This document shows positions 60,781-64,000 of a DNA stretch of 64,000 nucleotides, piece after piece. A model generated the notes under the pieces. It worked only from the letters and a program-made list of their open reading frames with translations, was not told the origin of the DNA and did no database searches. Within the stretch, counting starts at the first letter, position 1; every line of letters begins with the position of its first letter. Source of the DNA: Deltaproteobacteria bacterium (GTDB taxonomy: Bacteria > Acidobacteriota > Thermoanaerobaculia > Multivoradales > JAHZIX01); contig JAHZIX010000006.1 of assembly GCA_022601195.1 (NCBI GenBank), positions 80,629 through 144,628 on the forward strand, read 5' to 3'. The translations under genes and the position numbers were made by a program.

Positions 60781-63700
60781 ATGATGAACCGATCGCCCGG
60801 AGCCCTCTGTCTTTTCGTTGCCATCCTCGCCGGAATGAACACCGGTTTCGCCCTCGCCAATACGCCTCCCACCGCTCATGCCGATCGGGTCGTGGTGCGA
60901 GGCGTTCGCTATGTTTTGGTGGATGTTCTGGCCAACGACTCCGACCCGGATGGCGATCCTCTGCGGGTCACCATCACCGGTGGCGGCGACGGAGTGACGC
61001 AGCTGGGAGACGGCCTGCTCCAATTTCAGCCTACGGCCTGTCTGGACACCGCCCAGGTGGTCTCCTATCAAGTCGAGGACGGAGCCGGCGGCACGGCAAG
61101 CTCTACCCTGACCCTGGCCGCCGGAGGCTGCGACGGCAACCTGGTGCCTCTGGCCATCCCGGATATCGGCGACACCTCCCCGGAAACCATGGCCTTGCTC
61201 TACGTTCTGGCCAACGACTCCGATCCGGATGGCGACCCCTTGTGCATCGACCGGGTCTTCGACCTTCACCACGGCACTGCCACCATCTCAGCGGATTGCC
61301 AACGGGTGGACTTCATGCCGAGCCCCGGATACCAAGGGGCCGATGCGAGCTTTCGTTACGCCGTCCAGGATGGCCGTGGCGGCGAAGCGGAAGCCATTGC
61401 CCGAATCTCGGTGTTCGGGGGAATGCCGGGAGATCCCATCAATCCGGACCAGTTCTTCACCGAAGAGAGCAAGATCCTCGTCCTGAGAGCCACGGATCTT
61501 TTGGCCAATGACGACCCCGGTGTCACTTTCGAGGATGCCTATTCGCTGGCCGGAGACGGTGTCGACGTGATCTGGGCCCCTTCCGGAGAGATTTTCATCC
61601 TCTACCACCCACCCCAAGGCTGGGTGGGCAGCCGGGATTTCCACTACCAAGCCACTGACTCGGCCGCGGCCAACGGCAACACGCAGACTTTCGAAGACAC
61701 GGTGACGGTTCATATCGGTACTCCGGTGGGCAGCATGAGGGCCCAAGATGACGCCCAACGCACCGTCGAGGACGGCTGCATGACGGTGGATTTGAACCAC
61801 CTGGCGGCCAACGATCTGGCTAGCGGGACGGTCAGCATTCCCACCATCGTCTCCCTTCCAAAGGCTGGGACCCTCGAGCCCATCGCCGGCTCCGGAGGCA
61901 ACCGTCTCCTTTACCGGCCTTCTGCCGGGTACCAGGGAAAGGACTTCTTCACCTACGCGGTCACGGACACCATTGACGACGGAGGGGGAGGGTCGACGGA
62001 TGTGGCCACCGTGGTGCTCGACGTGCGAGACCCTGGGGCTCCAGGGGCCCTGAACCCGGTGACTTTGCTGGACAATGCGGAAGTCGATGTCTCGGCCAAC
62101 TGGGTGGACTTCAATGTCCTGGTCAACGATTACCACCCCCAATGCGACTCTCTGGAATTGATCGGCGTTCTCTACTCCGGCGGCTCGGCGAACGTGACCT
62201 ACCACTCCAATGGAGATATTCGCTACCGACCTTTGGCAGGGGCCACTCCTGGGGAGGATGTCTTCACCTACGTCGTGCGGAAGACCGGTTCCAGCGGGCC
62301 CAATATCGAGGGCACCGTGCGGGTGGAGCGAACCGGCTCCATTCCGGAGCCCTGGCCTCGCTTCTCGTATCGGGATTGTGATGACTTCGCCACCTGCATT
62401 GTCGATGGTCTGAATTCTCGGACGGGTTACAACAGCGGCAGCTCACCTTGGGTCTGGGGCAACTGCAATGTCTACTGGCAGTTTGAGGAGGTCAACGGTC
62501 CTCCTTCGTTGCCCCTGCCTTGCCATCCGAACTGGATCCTCCAACGGGTCCAGAGTCTGTCGGACCGCTACACGAGCTCTGGTCTCCGTCGGGTGGACCT
62601 GAGCCTTTGGAACCATGGCGGAGGGGAGACCGCTTCGGCTACGGCGGGCCGCTGGGTGCCCGTGGGCGGCACCACCACCGAATGGACCATTGGTCACCAC
62701 TGTACGGGGTCGACCTGCACCTTTTGGCCCGAGGGCAATTGGGTGGACGGGGTCATCGAGAGATTCGAGTGGCATTTCGATGGCAACCAAGGGCCGCCGG
62801 ATCTCACCACCTTCGACTCGGAGCCCGTAGAGAATGTCTACGCGGGGGCAGCCCCAGGGCAGAGCTTCACGGTTACCCTGTACTTCTATGTCTTCGATCT
62901 ACAGGGTCGAGTGGGTAGCATCAAGAACGTCACTATGCCGGTGCCTCTGCCGTCGCCCCCCTCGGGCTTGGCGGCGGACAACAATAGCTGCAAGTCCACC
63001 GGACCGCGGCTCACCTGGGTCGACAATGCCCAGACGGAGGAGGGCTACTACCTCTACCGGGGCGTCAACGGCGGTCCTCTAGCCCTGCATGCAGAGCTAG
63101 AGGCCGGCGAGACCGAGCTGGAGGACTTCTATTCCGGGCCTCGAGACGATGTTCTGACCTACCAAGCTGCGGCCTTCAACGATGGCGGCATCGCCTTCGG
63201 CGGCGTGCTCGACGCTCGGCCCACCCCAGCGGATTGCGACGGCGGTGAGCAGGCCCCCGTCGCGCCGACCCAGCTCACCGCGGATCCCCCGGTGGGAGGC
63301 GTGCGCCTCTACTGGCGAGACAACTCCGCCCTGGAGGCGGGGCACCGCATCTACCGCAAAAGCCCCGGAGGCAGCTTTCAGCTGCTGGCGACGGTTGCCG
63401 GGGGAGCTGAAACCTACTTCGACGGGTCCCTGGCCTCGGGGAGCACGGAGACCTACCAGGTGACGGCTTTCAACGCCTTCGGAGAGAGCGCTCCCACCGC
63501 CGCGGTGGTGGTCGTCGTGCCCGACTTCGTCTTTGCTGACTCCTTCGAAAGCGGAGATTTCTCCGCCTGGAGCATGAGCTTGGGCTCCTTGACCGCGCCT
63601 CCTGCAGCTTCCCGGAGCGAGGCCTCCCGGGGGCAGAGCCCTGATGCCGCTCCATCCCGTTCCGCCGGGGTTTTGGAGAATCTACCCCTTCGCGCTACCA

Positions 63701-64000
63701 ACAACCTCCAACGCCCCTCGGATCTGCAAGTCAGAGCCCTGCGCCGCAGCGGCGTCGAGCTCACCTGGAACGACAATGCGGAGTCAGAGCAGGGCTTCGA
63801 AGTTCTTCGCAAAGACAAAGGCTCACCCTGGGTCTCCATCGCGACCCTGCCGGAAAATTCCCGCGGGCTCTTCGACGGCCCACTGGAAGCCGGGAAGAAA
63901 TATCGCTACCGAGTCGTCGCTTTCGACGACCGCGGCAAGCGCAAGAAGAGCCCCATCTTACGAGTCGAGTTTCCTAGGGCTCTCTTTCGAGATAGCTTCG
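60781..64000 (+). CDS. Large secreted protein with Ig/cadherin-like and FN3-like repeats (3' end beyond window)
   Basis: The frame from ATG 60781 (or 60784) is open to the right edge, 1073 codons so far, with GGGGAGAG directly upstream. A signal peptide (ends near ALA before NTPPTA) is followed by five or so tandem Ig/cadherin-like repeats with the motif VLANDSDPDGDPL and variants (LLANDDPG, HLAANDLASG, VLVNDYHPQCD). A Cys/Trp-rich middle domain comes next (~530-720). At least three FN3-like repeats share the core LTWVDNAQTEEGYYLYR, LYWRDNSALEAGHRIYR and LTWNDNAESEQGFEVLR. An FADSFESGDFSAWS motif is at 63530-63571, and a second LFRDSF begins at the very edge. It is probably a surface adhesin or matrix protein. 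Confidence 0.88.
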   Translation, partial: MMNRSPGALCLFVAILAGMNTGFALANTPPTAHADRVVVRGVRYVLVDVLANDSDPDGDPLRVTITGGGDGVTQLGDGLLQFQPTACLDTAQVVSYQVEDGAGGTASSTLTLAAGGCDGNLVPLAIPDIGDTSPETMALLYVLANDSDPDGDPLCIDRVFDLHHGTATISADCQRVDFMPSPGYQGADASFRYAVQDGRGGEAEAIARISVFGGMPGDPINPDQFFTEESKILVLRATDLLANDDPGVTFEDAYSLAGDGVDVIWAPSGEIFILYHPPQGWVGSRDFHYQATDSAAANGNTQTFEDTVTVHIGTPVGSMRAQDDAQRTVEDGCMTVDLNHLAANDLASGTVSIPTIVSLPKAGTLEPIAGSGGNRLLYRPSAGYQGKDFFTYAVTDTIDDGGGGSTDVATVVLDVRDPGAPGALNPVTLLDNAEVDVSANWVDFNVLVNDYHPQCDSLELIGVLYSGGSANVTYHSNGDIRYRPLAGATPGEDVFTYVVRKTGSSGPNIEGTVRVERTGSIPEPWPRFSYRDCDDFATCIVDGLNSRTGYNSGSSPWVWGNCNVYWQFEEVNGPPSLPLPCHPNWILQRVQSLSDRYTSSGLRRVDLSLWNHGGGETASATAGRWVPVGGTTTEWTIGHHCTGSTCTFWPEGNWVDGVIERFEWHFDGNQGPPDLTTFDSEPVENVYAGAAPGQSFTVTLYFYVFDLQGRVGSIKNVTMPVPLPSPPSGLAADNNSCKSTGPRLTWVDNAQTEEGYYLYRGVNGGPLALHAELEAGETELEDFYSGPRDDVLTYQAAAFNDGGIAFGGVLDARPTPADCDGGEQAPVAPTQLTADPPVGGVRLYWRDNSALEAGHRIYRKSPGGSFQLLATVAGGAETYFDGSLASGSTETYQVTAFNAFGESAPTAAVVVVVPDFVFADSFESGDFSAWSMSLGSLTAPPAASRSEASRGQSPDAAPSRSAGVLENLPLRATNNLQRPSDLQVRALRRSGVELTWNDNAESEQGFEVLRKDKGSPWVSIATLPENSRGLFDGPLEAGKKYRYRVVAFDDRGKRKKSPILRVEFPRALFRDSF

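Overview
The window looks like chromosomal DNA of a GC-rich, Gram-negative-type (diderm) bacterium. The best guess is an Acidobacteriota relative, possibly Thermoanaerobaculia. The basis is a MacB/FtsX-type permease of the acidobacterial ADOP kind, a DUF5916 outer-membrane protein, several secreted beta-propeller, FG-GAP and Ig-like proteins, and a recurring FESGDxSAW motif. This is inferred from gene content only. No tRNA, rRNA, insertion sequence, phage gene or CRISPR array was seen.

Layout. (1) 1-2.5 kb: the tail of a type I polyketide synthase ending in a ketoreductase whose catalytic residues are all replaced, then an MFS exporter. (2) 2.6-5.7 kb: a tightly overlapping operon of ApbE flavin transferase, DUF4266 lipoprotein, DUF3570 outer-membrane protein and a secreted thioredoxin. 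(3) 5.6-10.3 kb, minus strand: ileS, a Fur-family regulator and menA. (4) 10.5-19.9 kb: an SH3/coiled-coil envelope protein, the threonine-to-glycine pair tdh/kbl, an FG-GAP lipoprotein, a lamin-tail-domain protein and a secreted esterase. (5) 20.2-26.8 kb, minus strand: permease, subclass B1 metallo-beta-lactamase, CPBP protease, a DUF6884-like/PhyH oxygenase fusion, a DUF6058-like protein and a frameshifted zinc-ribbon gene. (6) 27.2-36.7 kb: hflKC, a nucleoside transporter, a lipoprotein hydrolase, a PBP4-type carboxypeptidase, a PP2C phosphatase and a secreted beta-propeller. (7) 37.0-43.7 kb, minus strand: gcdH, glpX, dcd and a DUF4388 protein in one run, plus a DUF5916 barrel.

(8) 44.0-60.2 kb is a biosynthetic locus. 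A single 4109-residue NRPS-PKS has the order A-T-C-A-T-C-A-T-KS-AT-T-TE. The second adenylation domain carries an exact leucine code, the first resembles phenylalanine codes, and the third belongs to the cysteine-type group. The AT has a malonyl-type motif and the PKS module has no reductive domain. Immediately downstream is a secreted thioredoxin-like gene with an in-frame UGA in a UxxC motif followed by a bacterial SECIS-like hairpin, so it is a probable selenoprotein. Facing it is an operon of an ATP-grasp-like ligase and a second MFS exporter.

(9) 60.8-64.0 kb: a large secreted protein with Ig/cadherin-like and FN3-like repeats that runs off the right edge.

The strongest leads are the probable selenoprotein beside the NRPS-PKS, the ketoreductase with its whole active site replaced, and the DUF6884-like/PhyH fusion operon with the frameshifted zinc-ribbon gene.
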